This document shows, piece after piece, positions 36,775-45,374 of a DNA stretch of 64,000 nt. Under the pieces are notes generated by a model. The model was not told the DNA's origin. It did no database searches and saw only the letters and a list, made by a program, of their open reading frames with translations. The translations under genes and the position numbers were made by a program. The stretch spans positions 2,108,001 to 2,172,000 of the forward strand of contig NZ_CP045732.1 of the NCBI RefSeq assembly GCF_016864235.1. The letters are read 5' to 3'. Every line of letters starts with the position of its first letter. Positions within the stretch are counted from its first letter, which is position 1. This DNA is from Legionella sp. MW5194. Its GTDB lineage: Bacteria > Pseudomonadota > Gammaproteobacteria > Legionellales > Legionellaceae.

Positions 36775-38154
36775 ATGCGTGTTGAACTATACAATCGTTC
36801 CTTTGAGGCAATCATTGCCAAATTGCACCAGCTCAAAGGTTCGTGGATTTCTGAGCTCCATCTGCCGAATAACCGGCTGGGTGAGGGCAAATTCAATGAA
36901 TTAGCGCTTCTATTCAGCACGTTCAAGGATTTTGGTATCCATTCCCTTAATCTGCACCTCAATGCTCTCGGGCAAAACGCCGGGCCTACTGGGGTGGAAT
37001 GGGTGGCTCTGTTCAACCTGCTAAAGGACTCCGGAATAAGCCATCTCGATTTAAGCGCCAATCACTTTGGACTAAGAACCGGCCCTGAACTGATCGCTCT
37101 GTTTAAGGTACTTAACGGTTCTTCCATTACTCGCCTTCATTTAGGAAGTAATGACTTTAACCAAAAAACAGGAGCTGAGTTAGCTGCCTTGATCGCCGTT
37201 TTAAGCGAGTCAGGCCTCATTCAACTTGATTTAAGTTATAATTGTTTGGGGCAATGGCCAGCCCATGAATTAATCGAGTTATTTCAGGCCTGGCGCGGTA
37301 AGTCCATGGCTGTTCTTGATTTGGCCCACAATGAGTTGGGTAAACAGGACGGCGCCCTATTGGCGATCCTGTTCAGCGCATTCCAACACTCGTTAATCAC
37401 TCACCTTGGTTTACGTAGTAATGATCTGTGTCTAGGAACCGGCGCTGAATTCAAAGCCCTGCTGCATGCCTTCAAAGACTCCCCTGTTACCCACCTCGAC
37501 TTAAGCGATAATGACTTTTATCTCATGGCCGATATGCCGTGTGAGACCCTGTTTGATGCACTGCAAGGCTCCTCCATCAGCCATCTCAATGTCAGTGGTA
37601 ATGGCCTTGGGGAACTGGACCTGACTGAATTGACTGCGCTGTTTTCCTCACTGAAAGCCACAGAGGTGACCCATCTTGATGCAGGCGACAACCGGCTTGA
37701 TTGTAAAACTGCTGAGGAATTGGCGATTCTGTTCGCGGCCCTCACCCATTCTCGCCTAATTCATCTTGGCTTAAATGACTGTCATTTTCATGAGCGAACA
37801 GCAGACGAGTTGAATGTCATTTTTAATGCATTGCCGGCTAATATCACGTCAATAAAATTATCGCTTCAGGAAGTAACTCAAATGGACCGTGAACAACGTC
37901 AGGCCATCCAACGGCGTTTTCCGAGAGCAGAGCAAATCATCCTGGTGGATAACGACAAGGACAGGGCGTTAAATCCATCGTCAAACCCAGACGATGCCAG
38001 GGTATACCGGCGGCTAGGTTTTATTGGAGTGCCTGTCCCCTCACTGGCCGGTTTAACCTCCTGTTTTTTGGTCAGCAACAACCTCCGCTTCAAACGTGAA
38101 GTGGAAAGATTACTACCGGATGAAGTCAAGGAACGAATGCAGTCATGCCAATGA
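36775..38154 (+). CDS. Leucine-rich-repeat protein (ribonuclease-inhibitor type), candidate effector
   Basis: The 459 residues consist largely (about 15-370) of ten or so LRRs of about 31 residues. They follow the pattern LxxLFxxLxxSxIxHLDLSxNxLGxxTGxEL, for example SGISHLDLSANHFGLRTGPE and SSISHLNVSGNGLGELDLTE. This is the eukaryotic RI-like class, which forms a horseshoe for protein binding. No catalytic domain is evident. The C-terminal 90 residues are non-repeat and end LLPDEVKERMQSCQ. AGGGAAG precedes the ATG, and there is no signal peptide. LRR proteins are frequent Dot/Icm substrates. Confidence 0.8.
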   Translation: MRVELYNRSFEAIIAKLHQLKGSWISELHLPNNRLGEGKFNELALLFSTFKDFGIHSLNLHLNALGQNAGPTGVEWVALFNLLKDSGISHLDLSANHFGLRTGPELIALFKVLNGSSITRLHLGSNDFNQKTGAELAALIAVLSESGLIQLDLSYNCLGQWPAHELIELFQAWRGKSMAVLDLAHNELGKQDGALLAILFSAFQHSLITHLGLRSNDLCLGTGAEFKALLHAFKDSPVTHLDLSDNDFYLMADMPCETLFDALQGSSISHLNVSGNGLGELDLTELTALFSSLKATEVTHLDAGDNRLDCKTAEELAILFAALTHSRLIHLGLNDCHFHERTADELNVIFNALPANITSIKLSLQEVTQMDREQRQAIQRRFPRAEQIILVDNDKDRALNPSSNPDDARVYRRLGFIGVPVPSLAGLTSCFLVSNNLRFKREVERLLPDEVKERMQSCQ

Positions 38155-38285
38155 ATTGAAAGATAAACCTGCATGGTTGTGCAGCTTCGGACTTGTTCCA
38201 ACCAGTGGCTGGACGTACTCCTTGTCTTTTAGGTATAGTGATTGTTTGAATCCGCTCAGCCATTTCATTGACCAGGAAGGTTTTT

Positions 38286-40517
38286 ATGCAAAGAATGCCC
38301 ATTGCGTCGCGCTTTGTTGTGTTCAGTTTATTGTTTGCCCTGGGGCTGGTACCCTGCTCGTTTGCCATTGGCAATCACATCGCAGCCGTGGATGTGGACG
38401 GCACAACCGGGCAATACACTTCCATTGTTCTCGATGCGCAGGGGTATCCGATAATCAGTTACTACGATGCCACCGAACAAAAATTAAAGGTTGCACACTG
38501 TTTTACACGAACCTGCAGCCGGTTTAATTCCATTGTAACGCCTGATGCAGCGGCCAACATTGGGAAATACACGGCCATTGCCTTGGACAGCACCGGCAAA
38601 CCGGTGGTCAGTTATTACGATGAAGCCAACTCTGCTTTAAAAATTTTACATTGCGGCAACAGTTCCTGTTCAGCCGGGAATACAATAGCCACGCCGGATA
38701 ATGCCGGATCGGTGGGTTTATACACGTCGGTAACCTTAGACGGCAATGATTTCCCGGTGGTGAGTTATTACGATGCGAGTAATGGTAAATTGAAAATTCT
38801 CCATTGCGGCAATGCCGCCTGTACTGCGGGCAATACCGTCGCCACACCCGACCTGACCGGCAGCAATGGCGTACAAAGTTCCATTCAATTGAATAACGCC
38901 GGCCATCCGGTGGTGGCTTATTTTGATTTCACCAACTCGTCTTTGAAAATAATCACCTGCGGTAACAGCGCCTGTAATGCCGGCAACACCACAGTCACAG
39001 TCGATTCGGTGGCTGATGTCGGCCGCTATCCTTCGCTAAAACTGGATAGCAATCAAAAACCCGTGGTTAGTTATCTGGATGCAAGCAATGGGAAATTAAA
39101 AGTGCTGCACTGCGGAAACACCCTTTGCACATCGGGTAATTCACTGACCTCCCTGCAGGCTAATGGGGTGGCGGGCTATTATTCATCCCTGTCGCTTGAT
39201 GCCAATAATATACCGACCATCAGCTATTATGATTTAACCAACCAGAGCCTGAATGTCGTGCGTTGCGGTGATGCCAACTGTACGAACAACAACATCATCA
39301 ATGTGCCGGACAGTAGCGGCAATGTAGGCTTGTATACCTCGTTGCGTCTCGATGCCAGCAGCAATCCCATTGTCAGTTATTACGATGGCAGCAATGGCAA
39401 CCTCAACGTGTTACGCTGCGGCAGCCCCCAGTGCGGTCCGAATTCGGTTTATGTGGGCGATACCGCAACCGATGTCGGCCGCTACGGCGCCATCCAATTG
39501 GATGCCAATGGCAAACCGGTGGTGAGTTATTGGGATAACACCAATGGCGATCTGAAATTACTGCATTGCGGCGACACCTCCTGCAGCCAGGGCAATTCCA
39601 TCACCAGCGCCTACACCACCGGAAATACCGGTTGGGATACTTCGCTGGCTCTCGATGCCAATGGTTATCCGGTCATTAGTTTTTATGACTTCACCGCCCA
39701 GGTCATGAAGATCATCCATTGCACCAATGCCAATTGCAGCGGGGTTAACTCTGCCGTCACTCCGGATAGTTTATCGAAACGCGCCTCGTCCATGGCTCTT
39801 GACTCCGCTGGTAATCCTGTCATTGCCTCGGCTGGTCAGCCCGATCAGGGATTGAGAGTCGTTCACTGTGGGGATGCAAACTGCTCCGCGAACACCAGCA
39901 TTGCCTCGCCCGATTTCCCGGTTTTCCCCGCCAATGCCGATGTGCGGGGGGTTTCTCTGGTGCTGGATGGTTCGGGCTATCCTGTGGTGAGTTTTTTTCG
40001 CGCGGATAAAAATCAATTGAAACTGTTGCACTGCGGTGACGCCAATTGTTCTGGCCCCAATAACACCTTGGCCATTCTTGACCCCGGTGCGCAGGCAGGC
40101 GATCACCGTGCGACCTCGGTGACATTGGACGCGAGCGGCAATCCAGTCATTGCCTACTGGGATACGGCCAATGCCGCACTCAAAGTCCTCCATTGCGGTA
40201 ACCCAGCCTGTAATGCAGGAAACAGCATCGCTTCCCCGGCAACTGGCGCCAATGTCGGGTTACAGCCCTCCATTCGCATTGACAACGCAACGGGACGTCC
40301 GATTGTCAGTTTTGGTACCAGCACCACGATGTCAATACTCTATTGCGGTGACGCCAACTGCACCTCCGGCAATGTCATCACGGCGGTTGACCCCACCACC
40401 CAGGGTTTAGACAGCGCATTAGCCCTGGATGCAGAGAATAACCCCGTTGCCAGCTACTACACACCAACAGGCAAGCACATTAAAGTACTGCACTGTGCAA
40501 CGAAAAGCTGTCAGTGA
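38286..40517 (+). CDS. Secreted protein of 14 Cys-pair repeats (propeller-like)
   Basis: The 743 residues start with a signal peptide (about 1-26, MPIASRFVVFSLLFALGLVP within it). The rest is 14 tandem units of about 50-55 residues. Each unit has YTSxxLDxxGxPVVSYYD, then xxLKxLHCGNxxC, then a GN/PD turn. The two Cys, spaced C-x4-C, recur in every unit and should form one disulfide per unit in the periplasm or outside. The alternation of short beta-like blocks ending in Asp resembles beta-propeller or BNR/Asp-box proteins, but I know no family with this Cys pair. AGGAAGG precedes the ATG at 38286. No LPxTG, lipobox or outer-membrane anchor is visible. Confidence 0.75.
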   Translation: MQRMPIASRFVVFSLLFALGLVPCSFAIGNHIAAVDVDGTTGQYTSIVLDAQGYPIISYYDATEQKLKVAHCFTRTCSRFNSIVTPDAAANIGKYTAIALDSTGKPVVSYYDEANSALKILHCGNSSCSAGNTIATPDNAGSVGLYTSVTLDGNDFPVVSYYDASNGKLKILHCGNAACTAGNTVATPDLTGSNGVQSSIQLNNAGHPVVAYFDFTNSSLKIITCGNSACNAGNTTVTVDSVADVGRYPSLKLDSNQKPVVSYLDASNGKLKVLHCGNTLCTSGNSLTSLQANGVAGYYSSLSLDANNIPTISYYDLTNQSLNVVRCGDANCTNNNIINVPDSSGNVGLYTSLRLDASSNPIVSYYDGSNGNLNVLRCGSPQCGPNSVYVGDTATDVGRYGAIQLDANGKPVVSYWDNTNGDLKLLHCGDTSCSQGNSITSAYTTGNTGWDTSLALDANGYPVISFYDFTAQVMKIIHCTNANCSGVNSAVTPDSLSKRASSMALDSAGNPVIASAGQPDQGLRVVHCGDANCSANTSIASPDFPVFPANADVRGVSLVLDGSGYPVVSFFRADKNQLKLLHCGDANCSGPNNTLAILDPGAQAGDHRATSVTLDASGNPVIAYWDTANAALKVLHCGNPACNAGNSIASPATGANVGLQPSIRIDNATGRPIVSFGTSTTMSILYCGDANCTSGNVITAVDPTTQGLDSALALDAENNPVASYYTPTGKHIKVLHCATKSCQ
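38384..40512 (+). repeat. Tandem protein-coding repeat, about 150-165 bases per unit
   Basis: Fourteen degenerate units encode the Cys-pair motif. The cores are at about 38490-38520 (first, CFTRTC) through about 40488-40514 (last, CATKSC). The DNA units differ enough that recent slippage is unlikely, but the protein pattern is strict. Confidence 0.75.
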
Positions 40518-40687
40518 ATGGTTTTATAGCCAGAGCGCAAGGTTTGTAGTCGGCCCCCTTTGGGGCCTCAAAACAACCTTGCTTGACATACTCGGCCAAT
40601 CTGCTGATAACGTTTAAAACAAGACCTTTAAAACCAATTTGCCCATTATGTATTAAAATTAACTATTATGTGCTTTGGTAGAACGCA

Positions 40688-42133
40688 ATGGGCCGTAAAA
40701 CCATCCTCTTATCCGAAAGGATGAACGCATTAAAATCCCGCATCCGCCAGGCCGAACGGGAAACCAGTCTGGTGGACGAAATCAACAAGCGCGGTAACTA
40801 TGCGAACAATGCCCTAGGCCTGTTCAGCCAGATTCAAGGCTTTTTTGCTTCAATCTTCTCTCAAAGCAAACAGCTGCCGATCATCGGCTTTATCCTACAA
40901 ATGGTATCCGTTATTCCTACAGCCATCACCACCCTTTTTGCTAAAGACAAAACCGTGGGTGAAAAATTGTTTGCCATGGGGGTTCTGGCGGTGGTTACGG
41001 CGTTAAGCATTGCTGCCTTTGTATTAACAGCCGCAGTTTCTGCAGCGATTGGCGTTGCAGTCAGCGCCTTTACGACCGTGCTTGAAGGGATAAGTTTAGC
41101 CGGCAGTATCGCGGCCAAACTGACGACCCGCGCAGAATATAAACAGAAAAAAGAATTTAATCAATTACTGGAGGCCAGAAACACCACTGCTCTGGCGGAT
41201 GAAAAATACCTGGATCCCCTGAGAGTGCGTTATCTGGAATTACAACAGGTACTGCGTGATCCTGATTTAAACGAGGAGGAAAAAAATAACCATCAGACAG
41301 AGTCGACCTTCATTCATGATCTCCTGACGCAAAGAGGCTTGACGCTTGAGGGTGATGAAGAAAGCCAGGCGGGCAAGCTTAAAAAATGCTATGACCAGCG
41401 CCAGGAGAAAATGCTTGCTCTGACCGTGCTTGTTGAGAATCTCGAAAAAGTCGCTGATTCGATGACGCCTGATGAAAGAAAAACCTGCATCGCGGCCATT
41501 GATGCGCTCAAGGAAGAGATTGTCAAGCTGGATACAGAAATTACCGGCATCACCAAGCCCATCCATCAATTAAAACGCAATGATTTATTAGCGAACGAGA
41601 AATTGGCCCAAACCTACACCACCTTCGCCTTGGCTGGCGCTGGGGTGGCTTTATCCACCATCGCCTTGCTGATGGCGGTTAGTGTGGTCGCAGCGCCACC
41701 GGTGCTTTTACCCATCGTCGGTGGTTTGGCCATTGCCATGGCCACCATTGGTCTCATCAAATGGGTTGCTGAAAAATTTGCAGAAAAACAGGACGCCAGG
41801 GCCGATAAAGAACGGCAGGTTTTAAAAGAAGAAAGCGTACTGGATGAGTCCCTGGATTACTATCAAACCCAGCTGGGAGAAAGACCCAATCAATCCGCCA
41901 CGTGCAGTTACTCCCATCACATGATGGGAATTTTGCAAACCCCGCCAGAACCTCAACCCCAACAAACGCCATCCCTGATATCCCAATCGCCCCAGCCCAT
42001 CCCGGACACAACCCTGGTCACCCAATCAACCCAAACGGTTGAACTCACTACCCTTCCACCCGATACCAATCCAAACGACGCGGGAAAAGACGCGATTTAC
42101 CCTTCAGCAGGTTCAAATCGCATGAGTGTGTAG
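40688..42133 (+). CDS. Unknown membrane/coiled-coil protein, candidate effector
   Basis: The 481-residue protein is not recognised. It has a charged N-terminal helix, hydrophobic segments at about 58-80 and 92-150 (VLAVVTALSIAAFVLTAAVS), a long charged helical region (about 155-300) with likely coiled coil, and two more hydrophobic segments (about 312-360). A Pro/Gln/Thr-rich tail follows (about 415-480, EPQPQQTPSLISQSPQPIP). There is no signal peptide. The arrangement of paired hydrophobic hairpins around a coiled coil is common among Legionella membrane-inserting effectors, but this is inference. It ends 7 bases from the convergent flgL gene. Confidence 0.6.
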   Translation: MGRKTILLSERMNALKSRIRQAERETSLVDEINKRGNYANNALGLFSQIQGFFASIFSQSKQLPIIGFILQMVSVIPTAITTLFAKDKTVGEKLFAMGVLAVVTALSIAAFVLTAAVSAAIGVAVSAFTTVLEGISLAGSIAAKLTTRAEYKQKKEFNQLLEARNTTALADEKYLDPLRVRYLELQQVLRDPDLNEEEKNNHQTESTFIHDLLTQRGLTLEGDEESQAGKLKKCYDQRQEKMLALTVLVENLEKVADSMTPDERKTCIAAIDALKEEIVKLDTEITGITKPIHQLKRNDLLANEKLAQTYTTFALAGAGVALSTIALLMAVSVVAAPPVLLPIVGGLAIAMATIGLIKWVAEKFAEKQDARADKERQVLKEESVLDESLDYYQTQLGERPNQSATCSYSHHMMGILQTPPEPQPQQTPSLISQSPQPIPDTTLVTQSTQTVELTTLPPDTNPNDAGKDAIYPSAGSNRMSV

Positions 42134-42140
42134 AGATTCA

Positions 42141-43376
42141 TTATATGAAATTAAAGGCAGACAAGCCTTGAAGGCTGGCAAAGGATTTTTGTGCGATCTG
42201 AAGGTAGGTAATCTGCAATTGATACTCCACAGCCAGCGATTCCAAATCCGCATCTTCAAGCCTGGATTTGGTTTCCTTGCTGATGTCGATAAGATCGGTG
42301 TTCACTTTTTCTGCCACATCCAATTGATTCAAGCGAGCGCCCACCTGCGCCTGAAAATCCAGCAGATTACCCAATCCACTGTCTAGTTGTTCAAGGATCT
42401 GGTTGTTTTCGGTGAATACACGTGCTTTATCGCTGGCGGCTGCAAAGGGTTGCCTTAAGTTCGCAATCATGCGCGCCCCTGTCGAAAAAATGGATTCATT
42501 GGCAGCGGGGGCTACAGCAAAGGCATCCCCGGCTTCTGGCGTTCCTGTCAGGTTAATTTCAATGCCGTTAAAACTCACCGCCATGCCGTCGGCGTACAAA
42601 GGCGCGTCATCCGGTAAACCGGTTGCGGGGACCACGTTTCCGCTTGCCGCACCACTCACCATGACCACCAGCTGATTTTGGGTGTTTAATGCAAACTGGA
42701 TAGTGTAATCATCCGCAACATAGGCTGCATTGTTCACCACACTGCCTGAGCTGGCCACCGCGGTGCCGGTATTGGGCGTTGCGGTTTCCGAGACGGTGAA
42801 TCGGCCATTACCGCTTGGAACCCGCATGAACAAATCATCACCGGTGTCATTCAAAGCCACCTGCAGCCCGCTGCTGATGGCTTGAAAACGTTGGGTTTGA
42901 TCCCCGTTATAGACGTATTGACCATTCATATCCCGGGAAATGGTTTGCGCTTCCGACCGGCTGCCACTGAACATGTAGTAACCGTTGCTGTCCTGAGTGT
43001 TGGCTAAACCCTGCAGTTGATCCAGTAAATTCTGGGCTTCATCCGCCAATGCTTTTCTGGCAGAATCGGTCAGCGATCCATTCCCAGCCTGCACCTGCAA
43101 TTCCCTTAACTTCTGAACCACACCGGCCATGTTGCCTATGACGCTTTCTTCCTGTTTAAGCGCCCCATCGGCATTCTGGCGGTTTTGTTCAAGGCGTTCG
43201 CCAAAAAAAATGCGTTGATTCATCAAATCGATTTTAGCGGCGGCAATGGGATCATCGGAAGGCGACAGCACCCGTTTACCCGAAGACAATTGCTGCTGAA
43301 TGCGCAAGGCATCCGCCTGCTGCTTCAGCATGTTGTTTAAGCCGCGCGTAAACATCTGGTTTGATGAAATTCGCAT
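42141..43376 (-). CDS. flgL: Flagellar hook-filament junction protein FlgL
   Basis: FlgL (HAP3) forms the junction between hook and filament. The 411 residues have the flagellin-like N-terminus (MRISSNQMFTRGLNNMLKQQ, LSSGKRVLSPSDDP) and C-terminal helix (LESLAVEYQLQITYLQIAQKS). It is the last gene of the flg operon, with TGAGGTGA before the ATG, 4 bases after flgK. Confidence 0.94.
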   Translation of the reverse strand: MRISSNQMFTRGLNNMLKQQADALRIQQQLSSGKRVLSPSDDPIAAAKIDLMNQRIFFGERLEQNRQNADGALKQEESVIGNMAGVVQKLRELQVQAGNGSLTDSARKALADEAQNLLDQLQGLANTQDSNGYYMFSGSRSEAQTISRDMNGQYVYNGDQTQRFQAISSGLQVALNDTGDDLFMRVPSGNGRFTVSETATPNTGTAVASSGSVVNNAAYVADDYTIQFALNTQNQLVVMVSGAASGNVVPATGLPDDAPLYADGMAVSFNGIEINLTGTPEAGDAFAVAPAANESIFSTGARMIANLRQPFAAASDKARVFTENNQILEQLDSGLGNLLDFQAQVGARLNQLDVAEKVNTDLIDISKETKSRLEDADLESLAVEYQLQITYLQIAQKSFASLQGLSAFNFI

Positions 43377-43380
43377 GAAA

Positions 43381-45330
43381 TCACCTCATCACTGCAAAAA
43401 GGACATCCATCATCTGTTTGGCTACGGAGAGCAACTGGCCTGCCGCCTGGTAAGCCTGTTGCAATTGCAGCAGGTTTGCGGCTTCCTCATCCAAATTAAC
43501 ACCGCTTTTGCTATCGCGCAGATCCACAGCCTGGTTATAGAGCATATCGGCCGATTCGCTATTTAGTTTAGCCTGATTGGTTCTTCCCCCGACTGAACCG
43601 ATTAAACTGGAGTAACGATCAAACAGATTCTGCGTCCCCCCTTCAAACAATTGGTCCTGTTGAATCGCTGTCAGCTTCAGTCCATTGCCGTTATCGGCGA
43701 TGCCGCCGGTGTTGTAGGAAGCAGTGAATTGATCCCCTGCCGCGGGCACGCCGGATAACACCACAGAATACGAAGGCGTCAAGGCATTGGGAATCATCAC
43801 GGTATTGTCCGTGCCGGGCGTGAAGGTAAACGGGCCGGAGGTGACAGAATCGGTGACATTGATCACGTTGTATTGCGTAGGAGAAATGAATTCGATGCGA
43901 AAATCCTTGTTCACATCCGTGGTGTTTAATACATTGCCAAGGCGGATACCGCCGCTGCCTGTATTCGTTAGCGCCGATTGAGTCCGTACCGGAGAGGCAA
44001 AAGCCAGCTGCCTCGCATCAGTGAGATTCAGCGTTAAATCCCGGGCAGCACCACGGGTTGGGGTCAGGGTATACGAGTCATTGTTGGCGAGATTGGCGAT
44101 GTTATCCACCGTAATCGTCATCCCGTCTATGGTCACTGAGCCCGCCGGAGGAGCTGGCGGCGAGCTGGTCCAGTTCAAGGTGGTGGACTGGCCATCAGAG
44201 CGGCGGATAACGCGGACTTCATTCGTCCCGGTATCGGTAACGTATAACTGGTAATCGCTGATTTTAACCTGGCTGATGTCGCTGATTTCAACCGACAGCA
44301 CACCGGTGCCGGTATTGGTGGTATTCGCCACGGAACGGGCCAGTTGAGCGGACAGGGTATTAAAATCGTTAAAAAAGTTTTGTCCCATTTGATTGTTTAA
44401 ATCCATCCCCAGGCGATGCTGGGTGTTAAAGGCTGACGCCAGACCCATGGCCATTTGCCCAAGAACCTGGCTGGCCTGCACCATGATGTCGTCTTCAAAG
44501 CCCAGCAGCCCCGCGATCATGCCGGCCTGCATGTTACGGGTAATGTCAACGACCCCAGCGCCATTATCGAGAAGAATCTGGGCATTCAATTGGTTGGAGC
44601 CGCTTGAATTCACCAGAAGCCTTCGCGCATCCGTGCCAATCACCAGCATTTCACCGGTACCAATGGACACATCAATGGCGCCGTCAACCCGCTCAACAAT
44701 GCTGACGTCAGTAAATTTGGACAGTTCTTTAAGCACCGCATCCCGTTGATCCAGTAAATCCGGGGCATTCTGGTTCACCGTCAATTTCTGATTGATGTCG
44801 GCAATGGTTTTAGCATACACATTAATCTGTTCAACCGCTTCCCGCAATTGGGTGCTGTTGTTTCGCTGGTATTCATCAATGCGTTGCTGCATGGTTTTGA
44901 ACTGCTCAACCAGAGTCTGGCTTTGTTTGAGCGCCACATCACGGGCCGCATTGCTGTCCGGCGCATCGTTAAGCTGCGAAAGGGCATTGAAAAAATTCTG
45001 CAGATTAGCAGTAATGTTGGTGCCATCCTGAGACAGCAGTTTATCAATTTGCGCTGCCTGCTCATAAAACACTTCGTATTGGGTTTTGGACGCCAGCGTA
45101 TCGCGCACCTGCTGATTGGCAAAACGGTCCGCGTGGCGTTGAATGTCAGTAATGACCACGCCGCTGCCAATGTATGAGCCTGCAAAACGTTGCGAGGGCA
45201 ACTGCCCAAAGAGGACCGTTTGCCGGGTATAATTGGGATTTTTGACATTGGCAATGTTAGTACCGACCACATCCAGGGCACGCTGAAACGCATTTAAACC
45301 GGAGGTTGCAATACTGAAAATTCCCACCAT
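43381..45330 (-). CDS. flgK: Flagellar hook-associated protein FlgK
   Basis: FlgK (HAP1) is the hook-proximal junction protein. The 649 residues begin with the rod/hook-family motif SIATSGLNAFQRALDVVGTN and contain NPNYTRQTV. The C-terminal helix is GVNLDEEAANLLQLQQAYQA. The ATG at 45330 is chosen, with GGGAG upstream and the conserved N-terminus right behind it; the frame is open 12 codons further. It sits between flgJ and flgL. Confidence 0.95.
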   Translation of the reverse strand: MVGIFSIATSGLNAFQRALDVVGTNIANVKNPNYTRQTVLFGQLPSQRFAGSYIGSGVVITDIQRHADRFANQQVRDTLASKTQYEVFYEQAAQIDKLLSQDGTNITANLQNFFNALSQLNDAPDSNAARDVALKQSQTLVEQFKTMQQRIDEYQRNNSTQLREAVEQINVYAKTIADINQKLTVNQNAPDLLDQRDAVLKELSKFTDVSIVERVDGAIDVSIGTGEMLVIGTDARRLLVNSSGSNQLNAQILLDNGAGVVDITRNMQAGMIAGLLGFEDDIMVQASQVLGQMAMGLASAFNTQHRLGMDLNNQMGQNFFNDFNTLSAQLARSVANTTNTGTGVLSVEISDISQVKISDYQLYVTDTGTNEVRVIRRSDGQSTTLNWTSSPPAPPAGSVTIDGMTITVDNIANLANNDSYTLTPTRGAARDLTLNLTDARQLAFASPVRTQSALTNTGSGGIRLGNVLNTTDVNKDFRIEFISPTQYNVINVTDSVTSGPFTFTPGTDNTVMIPNALTPSYSVVLSGVPAAGDQFTASYNTGGIADNGNGLKLTAIQQDQLFEGGTQNLFDRYSSLIGSVGGRTNQAKLNSESADMLYNQAVDLRDSKSGVNLDEEAANLLQLQQAYQAAGQLLSVAKQMMDVLFAVMR

Positions 45331-45374
45331 AATAATCGACTCCCATAATGTGCCGCCGGACATCAAAGGACGGT

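Noticed and set aside
40552..40567. Hairpin GGCCCC/GGGGCC after the Cys-repeat gene as terminator
   Set aside because: The GC stem is good but no T-run follows, so I did not list it as a terminator.
42105..42117. A short copy of the tRNA T-loop sequence (ggttcaaatc) near the end of the accessory block, as a possible attachment site
   Set aside because: Only about ten bases match and the flanking tRNA bases do not, so it is not a tRNA-end duplication.
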